Under the pieces are notes generated by a model, which was not told the DNA's origin, made no database searches, and saw only the letters and a program-made list of their open reading frames with translations. This document shows, one piece after another, positions 1 to 8,453 of a stretch of 64,000 nucleotides of DNA. Source of the DNA: Armatimonadota bacterium (GTDB taxonomy: Bacteria > Armatimonadota > Fimbriimonadia > Fimbriimonadales > Fimbriimonadaceae); the NCBI GenBank assembly GCA_020438215.1, contig JAGQUX010000008.1:21428-85427 (forward strand), in the 5' to 3' direction. A program made the translations under genes and the position numbers. Numbering within the stretch: position 1 is the first letter of the stretch; every line of letters begins with the position of its first letter.

Positions 1-1545
1 TTCCGAGCCGGTCAGGCCAGGAACAGGTGTCACCGAGCTATCCACGACATCGTCATTGACATCCTCGATATCATGCTTGTAGACGTTCAGCTCTTTGCCT
101 GCTTGATTGGTGACATTCAGGATCGGCTGAGCAAACAGGGTCGCTCCCCCAATTCCCAAGATACAGAGAATACAAGTCAGGCGCAATCCACTGCTCATGC
201 TGGACATTTGCGGTGAGTAAACATCTTCGTCATCAACAAATGCGGCTCGCACGATTTGGAGATAGTAGAACACGCTAATCACCGAGTTGATCGCCAAAGC
301 AATCGCCAGTGTCTGCAAGCCAGAATTCCATGCGTCTTTGAAGATGAATAGCTTCCCAAAGAATCCAGCGGTTGGTGGCATCCCGATCAAGCTGACCACA
401 AAGAACAAAAGTGAACCTGCCGCCAGCGGAGCTTTCTTCCACATGCCGTTGAGATCTTGCGTGCGAGTGCCTTCTTTGCCGCCTTTCGCTGTAAGAGAAA
501 TCACTGCGAACGCACCGACAGTCATCAGGCTATAACTGAGCAGATAGAACAGAACAGAGCCGAGATTGATCTTATCTGGACTATTCAAGTGCGCCAGCAA
601 GCCAACCATAATGTAGCCCGCATGAGCAATGGAGGAATAACCCAGTGCTCGCTTGACATCCTTCTGCACCAAAGCGACCAGGTTCCCAATTGACATGGTG
701 AGGATGGCGAGAACCACCATCACGTCCATGTAGTAGGATTGCAGATCAACCGCACCTGCCAAAACGCGATATAGTCCCGCAAATGCGGCGATTTTTGATG
801 CTGCCGCCATGAACGCCGTGACGTTCGTCGGGGCACCTTGATAAACGTCCGGTGTCCATTGGTGGAACGGAACCAAAGCCGCCTTGAAACCAAGACCAAC
901 AATCATCATCGCCAGGCCGAGGAGTGCGAAAGACTTGAGGTGATCAATATCACTCTGCATTGCCTCGCGGAAGCCCGAAACGTCCAGTGTCCCTGATGCA
1001 CCAAACAAGAAAGCAATCCCATAGAGCAGAACAGCGGATGCAAAAGCTCCCATCAAGAAGTACTTGAGCGCAGATTCTTCGGAGCGTTGCTCGCGGCGGG
1101 CCATCCCGGCAAGGCAATAAAGCGAAATGGAAAGGATTTCCAGCCCAACGAACATCATCAGCATGTTATTGGTGCTCGCCATCATCATCCCACCGGATGC
1201 TGCCCACATTGCGAGTGGATAGAACTCACCAAACGCAATCCGCTTCTCGCGCAGATACCCCTCACTAAAGAGGAAACACAGCATCGTCACACCAACGGTG
1301 ATGAGCTGAGCGAGTACTGCGAACTGATCTCGGAGTACCAAACCGCCCGCGGTGGTTGCCGTCGGTGCCCCAATCTGTTGGAACAAAAGGAAGGCGGCGT
1401 AGCCAAGGCCAACCAGCGAAACCCCAACGATCAAGTTGTTGTTCTGCTTAGGGCGGAGCATTTCCACGATCAACGCGGCAATACCGGTCACGATCACAAC
1501 GATCGTCGGCATCAAAATGGTCCAATCCATTGTTGGGAAATTCAT
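1..1545 (-). CDS. nuoN: NADH-quinone oxidoreductase subunit N (cut by left edge)
   Basis: Antiporter-like membrane subunit of complex I, moving protons across the cytoplasmic membrane as NADH reduces quinone. The complement read from 1545 begins MNFPTMDWTILMP and stays open for 515 codons to the window edge with no stop. Many hydrophobic helices are visible. The segment MFVGLEILSISLYCLAG carries the conserved membrane glutamate (E136) of the family. The visible C-terminus is hydrophilic (acidic, Val/Pro-rich), so the protein is close to complete at the usual 480-520 residues. The ATG overlaps the previous stop (TAATG), so translation is probably coupled to the UroD-like gene. Confidence 0.96.
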   Translation of the reverse strand, partial: MNFPTMDWTILMPTIVVIVTGIAALIVEMLRPKQNNNLIVGVSLVGLGYAAFLLFQQIGAPTATTAGGLVLRDQFAVLAQLITVGVTMLCFLFSEGYLREKRIAFGEFYPLAMWAASGGMMMASTNNMLMMFVGLEILSISLYCLAGMARREQRSEESALKYFLMGAFASAVLLYGIAFLFGASGTLDVSGFREAMQSDIDHLKSFALLGLAMMIVGLGFKAALVPFHQWTPDVYQGAPTNVTAFMAAASKIAAFAGLYRVLAGAVDLQSYYMDVMVVLAILTMSIGNLVALVQKDVKRALGYSSIAHAGYIMVGLLAHLNSPDKINLGSVLFYLLSYSLMTVGAFAVISLTAKGGKEGTRTQDLNGMWKKAPLAAGSLLFFVVSLIGMPPTAGFFGKLFIFKDAWNSGLQTLAIALAINSVISVFYYLQIVRAAFVDDEDVYSPQMSSMSSGLRLTCILCILGIGGATLFAQPILNVTNQAGKELNVYKHDIEDVNDDVVDSSVTPVPGLTGSE

Positions 1546-2180
1546 TACGCTCGCACCTCTGCCATAGCAATTGATTTCGTCAAACTTTCATTCGGGATGA
1601 ATCGCACATTCGCCTCGGGATGATCACAAGCCAGCGCGCTATCTCGCATCTGCTTGACTTCCACTGGCTCAACTCCGCTGGTGGAATCCCACGCGAACAG
1701 ATGACCAGGAAGATCACTCGTAAAATCGAGATAAGGCGAATCTTTGCCCGCGACGTAGATCATGTTCAATCGCGCCTGCGCAAACTCACCCAGAATCTCG
1801 CGATCTAGTTCCAAAAAGTGCCCGCCGTATTGCATCGGAGTGGAATAGCTGGGGTACGCCCCATCAATCACATAGCAAATCCCGTCCGCTCCTTGACCAA
1901 TGGCATCAGCGGCATCCATGCGAGTGGCCACCGCGTATTCATCCAGTTGCTTCTCACCAGAAGCTGGATTAGATTCGAGCTCTGAATAAAGATCGTTTCC
2001 TTCACTCTTCGCTCGGGCCAGTGGGCTGGGAACTCGTGCCAAGATCGCCACATCTTCGTTGGCAGCCAAAGCTTCTCGGACTTGCCCAAGCTCGACAATC
2101 AGCGCATCTTCGCCAATCACCGGAGTACGATCCACATCGCCACCTCGACAAGCTGCAACCATTCGCTCACGCCCTGTCAT
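1545..2180 (-). CDS. UroD-like (uroporphyrinogen decarboxylase superfamily) short protein inside the nuo operon
   Basis: A 211-residue soluble protein. Its first residues, MTGRERMVAACRGGDVDRTP, match the typical opening of UroD-superfamily barrels. Later segments (GADGICYVIDGAYPSYSTP around residues 98-116, then LPGHLFAWDSTSG near 157-169) also read like the substrate-binding half of that fold. At 211 residues it is much shorter than HemE (about 340), and the HemE N-terminal RQAGRY motif is absent, so ordinary haem synthesis is unlikely. It lies exactly between nuoM and nuoN, overlapping each by one base (TGATG and TAATG), so it must be translated with complex I. Its role is unknown. The family call rests on pattern recognition only. 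Confidence 0.6.
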   Translation of the reverse strand: MTGRERMVAACRGGDVDRTPVIGEDALIVELGQVREALAANEDVAILARVPSPLARAKSEGNDLYSELESNPASGEKQLDEYAVATRMDAADAIGQGADGICYVIDGAYPSYSTPMQYGGHFLELDREILGEFAQARLNMIYVAGKDSPYLDFTSDLPGHLFAWDSTSGVEPVEVKQMRDSALACDHPEANVRFIPNESLTKSIAMAEVRA

Positions 2181-3862
2181 CAGAGGCCCTCCTGATCCAT
2201 ACGCATCAGATCGTCTTGAGTCGTCACGCTGTAGAAGTTGGCGGGTGAAACCAGTCGCTCTTGCTGAACCAGATCGCCAGCTTCGTCAATTTCGTAGCTT
2301 TGATCATCCCAAGCAGGTCGGCGACCTGCAGGGTTCAGAGTCATTTGCCGAACTGCGTTCACCGATTTCTCCATCGGCTTGAGGAAAGTATTCGGATAGA
2401 GCCCGCCCCAGAAGACAAAGATCAGGAACACGCCAACCAAAGCGATTTCCCACTTTTTCAGGTCTTTCAATCGGCCAATCATCGGATTGGTGACAGGGCC
2501 GTAGAACACCTTCTGGAACATCCAAAGCAGATAAACCGCAGCAAAGATCACGCCCGTACCCGCAATGAACGGGAGCCACAACCCAAGTCCAAATGAACCG
2601 TTGAAAGCCGAAGCAAATCCGCCGAGCATTGCCATGAATTCACCGGGGAACCCGTTCAGCCCAGGCAATCCGACGCTGGAAAGCATCACGATCAGGAACA
2701 GAGCCGCAAAGTTCGGCATCTGCTTCTTAAGGCCGCCCATATCCGAGAAAGCTCGGGTATGAGTGCGCTCGTAAAGCAAACCGATCAAAAGGAAGAGTGC
2801 GCCTGTGCTGATCCCGTGGTTCAGCTGCTGGTACGCCCCGCCCATGATCCCCACATGATTCAAGCTAAAGATGCCGTAGACAACAAAGCCCATGTGCGCT
2901 ACTGATGAGTAAGCAACCAGCTTCTTGACATCGTCCTGCATCGCGGCAACGATTGCACCGTACACAATCCCGATCACCGCCAGAATCATGATGATATTGG
3001 TGTTCGCCTGAACTGCTTCTGGGAAGAGCGGAAGGCAGAATCGGAGCAAACCGTAAGTTCCCATCTTCAGCAGAACGCCCGCCAAGATGATCGAACCTGC
3101 GGTTGGTGCTTCGGTGTGTGCATCCGGAAGCCAGGTATGGAACGGGAACATCGGGCATTTGACAATGAAAGCCAGCGCAAACGACCAGAAAAGGATCATT
3201 TGCAAGTTGCCAGTGTTCTGCCAGAACGAACCGCTCGCTACCGCCGATTGCCAAGCAATCAAATCAAAAGTGAAGACACCAGTGACTTGCTGATGTTGCT
3301 TCGCCATCACGATCATGCCAAGGAGCATGAAGATGGATGCGGCAAACGTATAGATGAAGAACTTCACCGCCGCATAGTTGCGGTTCTTACCACCCCAGAT
3401 GTAGATCATGATCGCCATCGGGATGAGGCTCACCTCGAAGAACGAATAGAACACGATCAGGTTGAGCGAGGTGAAAACGCCGAGCATCGCCGTTTCCAGA
3501 AGCAAGATCATCAAGAAGTAAGGCTTCTCGCGCTTGCCGACATAAAAACTGAAAATAGAGCTGAGGAATGTCAGCAAGGTAGTCAGCATGAACAGCCAGA
3601 TGCTGATGCCGTCAATCCCGACCTTGTAATCAATCCCGAGCGAACTCATCCAGGGCACAAATTCGACCATCTGGAAGTGGAACGTGTCGCTAGAAAACTG
3701 CTTGAGTAAAGCGAGCGAAGCCACAAATGTGACACCGGTCACGATGGTCGTTAGCCACTTGATGCCCTTGCTGTTATCTGGCGGCAAAAACAGAAGAAGC
3801 AATGCCCCGATAATCGGGAGAGCCAAAATCGCTGAGATCATGCCGAAGCCGGTAGGTTCCAT
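2180..3862 (-). CDS. nuoM: NADH-quinone oxidoreductase subunit M
   Basis: Proton-translocating antiporter-like subunit of complex I, 560 residues (family usually 480-560). The membrane glutamate E143 sits in FFEVSLIP. The conserved lysine K235 precedes FPFHTWLPDAHTEAP (residues 239-253), the hallmark of NuoM. About 14 hydrophobic helices are visible. The C-terminus has a hydrophilic tail of about 60 residues after the last helix that is longer than usual. The start ATG overlaps the stop region of nuoL at 3862, and the stop overlaps the start of the UroD-like gene, so all three are probably translationally coupled. Confidence 0.97.
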   Translation of the reverse strand: MEPTGFGMISAILALPIIGALLLLFLPPDNSKGIKWLTTIVTGVTFVASLALLKQFSSDTFHFQMVEFVPWMSSLGIDYKVGIDGISIWLFMLTTLLTFLSSIFSFYVGKREKPYFLMILLLETAMLGVFTSLNLIVFYSFFEVSLIPMAIMIYIWGGKNRNYAAVKFFIYTFAASIFMLLGMIVMAKQHQQVTGVFTFDLIAWQSAVASGSFWQNTGNLQMILFWSFALAFIVKCPMFPFHTWLPDAHTEAPTAGSIILAGVLLKMGTYGLLRFCLPLFPEAVQANTNIIMILAVIGIVYGAIVAAMQDDVKKLVAYSSVAHMGFVVYGIFSLNHVGIMGGAYQQLNHGISTGALFLLIGLLYERTHTRAFSDMGGLKKQMPNFAALFLIVMLSSVGLPGLNGFPGEFMAMLGGFASAFNGSFGLGLWLPFIAGTGVIFAAVYLLWMFQKVFYGPVTNPMIGRLKDLKKWEIALVGVFLIFVFWGGLYPNTFLKPMEKSVNAVRQMTLNPAGRRPAWDDQSYEIDEAGDLVQQERLVSPANFYSVTTQDDLMRMDQEGL

Positions 3863-6102
3863 TACTGACCTCCTCCCATCAATGCTTTATAGAGAATCGC
3901 AATCACCACCGCAGCAACACCGAGTTGCATCAGAACCGTGTAGCCCCGGACAAAACCAGTCTGTGTTTTGCTGAACAGATCACCGATTCGTTGAGCAAGT
4001 GCACCCACGTTATTGACGATGCCATCCACGATGGTCTTATCTAGCCAGGAGAACACTCGGCCCACCATGCCGCCGAATTTCAGCGCGACACCATCAGACA
4101 TGAGTTCGTCGTAGCCAAGCTGACGTCCAGCCCAAGTTCGGAGAGGATTCCACTTGCCGGTATCCATACCATCGTTTTCGGGCAAGCCCTTTCCGTATCG
4201 CCAAACCCCGTAGCCAACACCGACCGCAAATGCAGTGAGCGACATCCAGAAGAGTGGGTTTTGGAAGAACTCCGTCAAAATCGAGCCGAGAGTTGCCGCG
4301 TGCTCAGTTGCATGCTCGGCACCGTGGCCAGCCTCTTCGTGATGAGCCACCACAACACTACTGCTGAGCCAGCCTTCTAGGCTCGTCCAATAAACCAAAC
4401 CTGCCCCACCGAAAATCGAAGCCAAAGCAAGCACCGCAAGCGGCACCCACATCATCCAAGGGACTTCTTTTGGTGTGTGCGTTTCATCCAAATCGTGGTG
4501 ATGCTCGTGCGGAGTGCGCGCGGCAATTTCCGCCATTTCTGCATCGGAGTAGAAGAAACCGTGCTCGTCTTCGTGGTCGCCATGCCCGTGATCATGACCA
4601 TGCGCCAGATCGTGATCGTGGTGATCACCATGATGATGGTCGTGACCATGTGCATGAGCAGGAATCAACTTCCACCGTTCGCCACCACTGAAGAACGTCA
4701 TCATCGTCATGCGGGTCATGTAAGCGGCGGTCATCACGGCAACAGCCAAAGCACCCCAGAATGCGACTTGCCCAACCCACGGCTCAACGTGATACGCCTG
4801 CGCCGCGTGGAGAATCTCTTCCTTACTAAAGAAGCCAGAGAGGAACGGGAAGCCAGCAATCGCAAGCCAACCAATGATCATCGTCGCCGAAGTGATCTTG
4901 ATGTACTTGGTCAGGTTTCCGTAGTTACGCATGTCTTGGTTGTGCTGCATCGCATAGATCACTGCACCAGAACCAAGGAACAAAAGAGCTTTGAAGAAAG
5001 CGTGAGTCGTGACGTGGAAGAGGCCAACCCAGTAAGCACCCACACCACAAGCCACGAACATGTAGCCCAGTTGGGAAACCGTAGAGAACGCCAGAACCTT
5101 CTTGATGTCCGTCTGACCAAACGCAATGATCGCACCAACCGCGGCGGTGATCACACCCGTCAGAGTCACGACCATTCCCGCCACCGGCGATAGCTCGAAC
5201 AACCAGGACATGCGGTTCAGCAAGAACACACCCGAGGTGACCATCGTAGCCGCGTGGATGAGAGCCGAAACCGGAGTCGGGCCAGCCATCGCATCGGGGA
5301 GCCAAAGATACAGTGGGAACTGCGCGGATTTGCCCATCGCCCCCACGAACAGCAGAATACAGGTCAGCGTAATAATCGCAGGTGGAAATGCGTTTTTGAT
5401 GCCTTCGATGTTCGCGAAGATGACATCGTAGCTCAGCCAACGCGGGTCTTCAAATCCCATGCCGTTCCCAGCCACCGCCGCCATCATCATCACGATCAGG
5501 AACATGCCGAGCGTCAGCCCGTAGTCGCCAATCCGGTTGACAATAAACGCTTTGTTTGCGGCCTTGGAATTCTCAACATCGTGGTACCAGAACCCGATGA
5601 GGAGGTAAGAACACACCCCGACGCCTTCCCAACCAATAAAGAGAAGCGCGAGGTTGTTCCCCAAAACCAAGATCAACATCGCGGCAACAAACAAGTTCAA
5701 ATAGGTAAAGAACCGCGTGTAATCCTTATCTTCCGCCATATACGCCGTGGCGTACAGGTGGATTAATGAGCCAATCCCGGTGATGATGAGCACCATCGTC
5801 ATCGAGAGGGTGTCCACCCGGAATTCAAAAGGGATGCTCAGGCTCTTCGTGGTAATCCACTCGAACAGCGTCAAAATGACGGTCTGATCGCCGTGCATTC
5901 CCGCCAGTTGCTTGGTGAGTCCGAGCGCGATGACAAATGCCATCGCCACGGGAGCAACTGCAAGACCGCCCATGACAATGCGACCGATTCGCTTTCCAAG
6001 CGAATCCATCACAATCTTGCCGAGCAAGCTTTGGACTAAAAACCCGAACAGCGGGAGCAACAGCACCCACCAGATCATTCGAAAAGTCAGTTCGCCTTCC
6101 AT
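3862..6102 (-). CDS. nuoL: NADH-quinone oxidoreductase subunit L with histidine-rich insertion
   Basis: Largest antiporter-like subunit of complex I, carrying the long lateral helix, 746 residues against the usual 610-670. Conserved blocks include LFIGWEGVGVCSYLLIGFW with the membrane glutamate, and FPLYLWLPDAMAGPTPVSAL. The extra length comes partly from a hydrophilic loop at about residues 482-540. There, 15 histidines fall in 32 residues alternating with Asp and Gly, followed by a second HEHHHD patch. Such a loop could bind divalent metal (inference). The start is supported by GAGGAG eight bases upstream of the ATG, and a gap of only five bases separates it from nuoK. Confidence 0.97.
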   Translation of the reverse strand: MEGELTFRMIWWVLLLPLFGFLVQSLLGKIVMDSLGKRIGRIVMGGLAVAPVAMAFVIALGLTKQLAGMHGDQTVILTLFEWITTKSLSIPFEFRVDTLSMTMVLIITGIGSLIHLYATAYMAEDKDYTRFFTYLNLFVAAMLILVLGNNLALLFIGWEGVGVCSYLLIGFWYHDVENSKAANKAFIVNRIGDYGLTLGMFLIVMMMAAVAGNGMGFEDPRWLSYDVIFANIEGIKNAFPPAIITLTCILLFVGAMGKSAQFPLYLWLPDAMAGPTPVSALIHAATMVTSGVFLLNRMSWLFELSPVAGMVVTLTGVITAAVGAIIAFGQTDIKKVLAFSTVSQLGYMFVACGVGAYWVGLFHVTTHAFFKALLFLGSGAVIYAMQHNQDMRNYGNLTKYIKITSATMIIGWLAIAGFPFLSGFFSKEEILHAAQAYHVEPWVGQVAFWGALAVAVMTAAYMTRMTMMTFFSGGERWKLIPAHAHGHDHHHGDHHDHDLAHGHDHGHGDHEDEHGFFYSDAEMAEIAARTPHEHHHDLDETHTPKEVPWMMWVPLAVLALASIFGGAGLVYWTSLEGWLSSSVVVAHHEEAGHGAEHATEHAATLGSILTEFFQNPLFWMSLTAFAVGVGYGVWRYGKGLPENDGMDTGKWNPLRTWAGRQLGYDELMSDGVALKFGGMVGRVFSWLDKTIVDGIVNNVGALAQRIGDLFSKTQTGFVRGYTVLMQLGVAAVVIAILYKALMGGGQ

Positions 6103-6107
6103 TGCTT

Positions 6108-6485
6108 TTAGCTCCTCATCGTGCTCATATCGTCGACGTCAACATCGTTGCGTTGCCGGAAGATCGCCATGATGATCCCCAGCCCCACCGCGACTTCCGC
6201 GGCGGCAATCGCCATAACAAAAATGATGCTCGCTTGACCCGCCATCGCCGCATGTTCGGCAGTCTTGCCACCCAAGCCCGTGTTCGGTAGGTATGCGGTG
6301 AATGCCAGGAACGTGAGGTTGACCGAGTTCAGCATGAGCTCAATGCACATGAAAACAACCACCGGATTGCGGCGAACCACAACTCCGATGCCGCCCAGCG
6401 CGAACATCACAAAACCCAAAGCCAAGAACCAACCGAGAGGGATCTCTTCGGTGATGGTGGCGAGTAGATTCGGCATGAGCAACAT
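6108..6485 (-). CDS. nuoK: NADH-quinone oxidoreductase subunit K
   Basis: Small three-helix membrane subunit of complex I, 125 residues (usual about 100), whose membrane glutamates form part of the proton path. The segment VVVFMCIELMLNSVNLTFLAF shows the conserved glutamate in CIELMLN. AAEVAVGLGIIMAIFRQRNDVDVDD near the C-terminus carries the second conserved glutamate and the usual acidic end. The ATG overlaps the nuoJ stop (TGATG); a second methionine three codons later is an alternative start. Gene order J-K-L is standard. Confidence 0.96.
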   Translation of the reverse strand: MLLMPNLLATITEEIPLGWFLALGFVMFALGGIGVVVRRNPVVVFMCIELMLNSVNLTFLAFTAYLPNTGLGGKTAEHAAMAGQASIIFVMAIAAAEVAVGLGIIMAIFRQRNDVDVDDMSTMRS

Positions 6486-6988
6486 CAGAACTTCCTCTTA
6501 GCTAACATGATTGAGCCGACAATCCCCACCAAAAGCAGGATCGAGATCATTTCAAAAGGCCAGACGTATTCGGTGAACAGCCGCATCCCAATGTACTGCG
6601 GGCGACCGTAATCCGGCACTTGAGAAAGTGTTGTGGAACCCATTACCGGGAGAATCGCCTTCAAGAAAACGACCGCGCCCAAAGCCAACGCCCCGAGCAA
6701 GGAGAACAAGAATCTGCGTTCCCCGAGTTGCGGTTTGTCCTTGGTTTCATCCGAACGAAGCATCATGATGACGAAGAGGAAAAGCACCATGATCGCCCCG
6801 GCGTAAACCATGATCTGGGAAATCCCGATCATTTGTGCGCCGAGCAAGAAGTAGATCAAGCCCAAGGTAAAGAAGTTCAAAACCAAAGCGAGCGCGGCTC
6901 GGATCGGGCTATGGAAAAACACCACGCCCAACGCTCCAAACAGCGCGACGATTGCCATGACGATAAACGCAATCTGATTGCTCGTCAA
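6485..6988 (-). CDS. nuoJ: NADH-quinone oxidoreductase subunit J
   Basis: Five-helix membrane subunit of complex I, 167 residues, normal length. The conserved segment YAGAIMVLFLFVIMML (about residues 61-76) contains the pi-bulge helix of this family. The start is TTG (TTGACGAGCAAT), chosen because GGAGG lies nine bases upstream and no ATG occurs near the N-terminus. Only 75 bases separate it from nuoH, so nuoI, which usually sits here, is absent. Confidence 0.96.
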   Translation of the reverse strand: MTSNQIAFIVMAIVALFGALGVVFFHSPIRAALALVLNFFTLGLIYFLLGAQMIGISQIMVYAGAIMVLFLFVIMMLRSDETKDKPQLGERRFLFSLLGALALGAVVFLKAILPVMGSTTLSQVPDYGRPQYIGMRLFTEYVWPFEMISILLLVGIVGSIMLAKRKF

Positions 6989-7063
6989 ACTAACTTCCCT
7001 CCCAGGGATCTCTTTTCTCTCATGTCCTCCTCGTATTGGCCAATCCCAGATTGACCAGAAAAC

Positions 7064-8419
7064 TTATCCTAAATCCTCGCTTGTCGCGACCGATTTCTCT
7101 GCCGACCGGTTGGGCACCAAAGTCAATGTGCGACGCTCAGCCGCCGGTGCGTTCTTCCCAATAATTCCGACCACGTTCTTGTAGATCACGTAGACCACCG
7201 CCATCGAAATCGCAACGGCAATCCATCCCATGATTGGGCTACCGATTTGCGGATCGGTGTAGTAAATCCAGATGCCCGTGATCATAAAGGTGAGAACCCC
7301 GATCGGGAGCATGTTCTTCCAGCCCAGGTTCATCAGCTGGTCGTAGCGCAGCCTTGGCAGGGTCGCCCGCAACCAGATAAAGAAGGTGATCCCACCGAAG
7401 CACTTCCCAATAAAGAACAGCGGTGCCAGCCAGTAGTTCAGCCCGTCCATCGTGCGGAAGATTTCGCTACCCGTGGATGCGTACAGGTACTCCCAGTTGA
7501 TCGGCAAGACGTTGTAGCCTCCCAGGAACAAGCACGCAAACACACCGGAAAGCATGAACATCGCTGCGTACTCTCCCATAAAGAACACCGCGAACTTCAT
7601 CGACGAATACTCAGTGTGGTAACCCGCAATCAGCTCGTTTTCTGCCTCGGGAAGGTCGAACGGTGCGCGGTTAGTTTCCGCGATCAATGCGATCAGGAAG
7701 ATCACCGCGGCAACAAAACCGAACGGAGTGAGAATCCACCAGTTCTGTACTCCTTCGAAGAATCCCCAAAGCGCGCCTTCTTGCGCTTTCACGATCTCGG
7801 TCATTTTCATCGAACCGGATGCAAGCGCAACACAAGCAACGCCCATCGCCATCGCGAGTTCGTAGGAGATCAACTGAGCACTGGCTCGCAAGCCACCCAT
7901 CAACGAATACTTATTGTTGGAGGCGTAGCCAGCCAAAACGATTCCGTAAGCACCGAGCGAGGAAATCGCGAGGACGTACAAAATCCCAATTTCAACATCG
8001 GCAACCGGAGTCAGCAAACCGTACAACCCAAATTGCGGACCCCACGGCAGCGTCGCACCGATGGTGAACGCGGGGAAAAGCGCCAAAGCCGGAGCCAGGA
8101 AGTAAATCTTACGATCCACATCGGTCGGCGTGATGTCCTCTTTCATGAACAGCTTCACGCCATCCAAAAGCGGCTGAATCAAACCAAACGTGCGGATTTT
8201 CTTACCCGCGAGAGCTTTCAGCGGGAAGTTGTTCGGGAAAGTGATGGTGCCTGAGCGATTCGGGCCAATCCGATCCTGCATCCAACTGAGAAGACGGCGT
8301 TCCCACCAGATCAGCGGCGGAACCAAAGCCAATACCGCGAGAAGGATAAATGCCACACGGATCAATGCGACCACCCACGGCTTATCTTCACTGAGTTGGA
8401 ATAAGTACTCCGGTATCAC
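7064..8419 (-). CDS. nuoH: NADH-quinone oxidoreductase subunit H
   Basis: Membrane subunit that forms the quinone entry chamber of complex I, 451 residues, longer than the usual 320-430. The motif IGPNRSG near residue 52 and the charged loop AETNRAPFDLPEAENELI are diagnostic of NuoH. The GTG start has GAGG five bases upstream. The last 35 or so residues (after GIIGKNAPAAERR) form a hydrophilic tail not found in short homologues. It follows nuoG by 34 bases on the same strand. Confidence 0.97.
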   Translation of the reverse strand: MIPEYLFQLSEDKPWVVALIRVAFILLAVLALVPPLIWWERRLLSWMQDRIGPNRSGTITFPNNFPLKALAGKKIRTFGLIQPLLDGVKLFMKEDITPTDVDRKIYFLAPALALFPAFTIGATLPWGPQFGLYGLLTPVADVEIGILYVLAISSLGAYGIVLAGYASNNKYSLMGGLRASAQLISYELAMAMGVACVALASGSMKMTEIVKAQEGALWGFFEGVQNWWILTPFGFVAAVIFLIALIAETNRAPFDLPEAENELIAGYHTEYSSMKFAVFFMGEYAAMFMLSGVFACLFLGGYNVLPINWEYLYASTGSEIFRTMDGLNYWLAPLFFIGKCFGGITFFIWLRATLPRLRYDQLMNLGWKNMLPIGVLTFMITGIWIYYTDPQIGSPIMGWIAVAISMAVVYVIYKNVVGIIGKNAPAAERRTLTLVPNRSAEKSVATSEDLG

Positions 8420-8453
8420 TGCGACCTCACTTTACCTCTGCCCCAAATCCGCT

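Noticed and set aside
7247..8254. Open frame of 335 codons on the plus strand opposite nuoH
   Set aside because: Shadow of nuoH; no recognisable motif.
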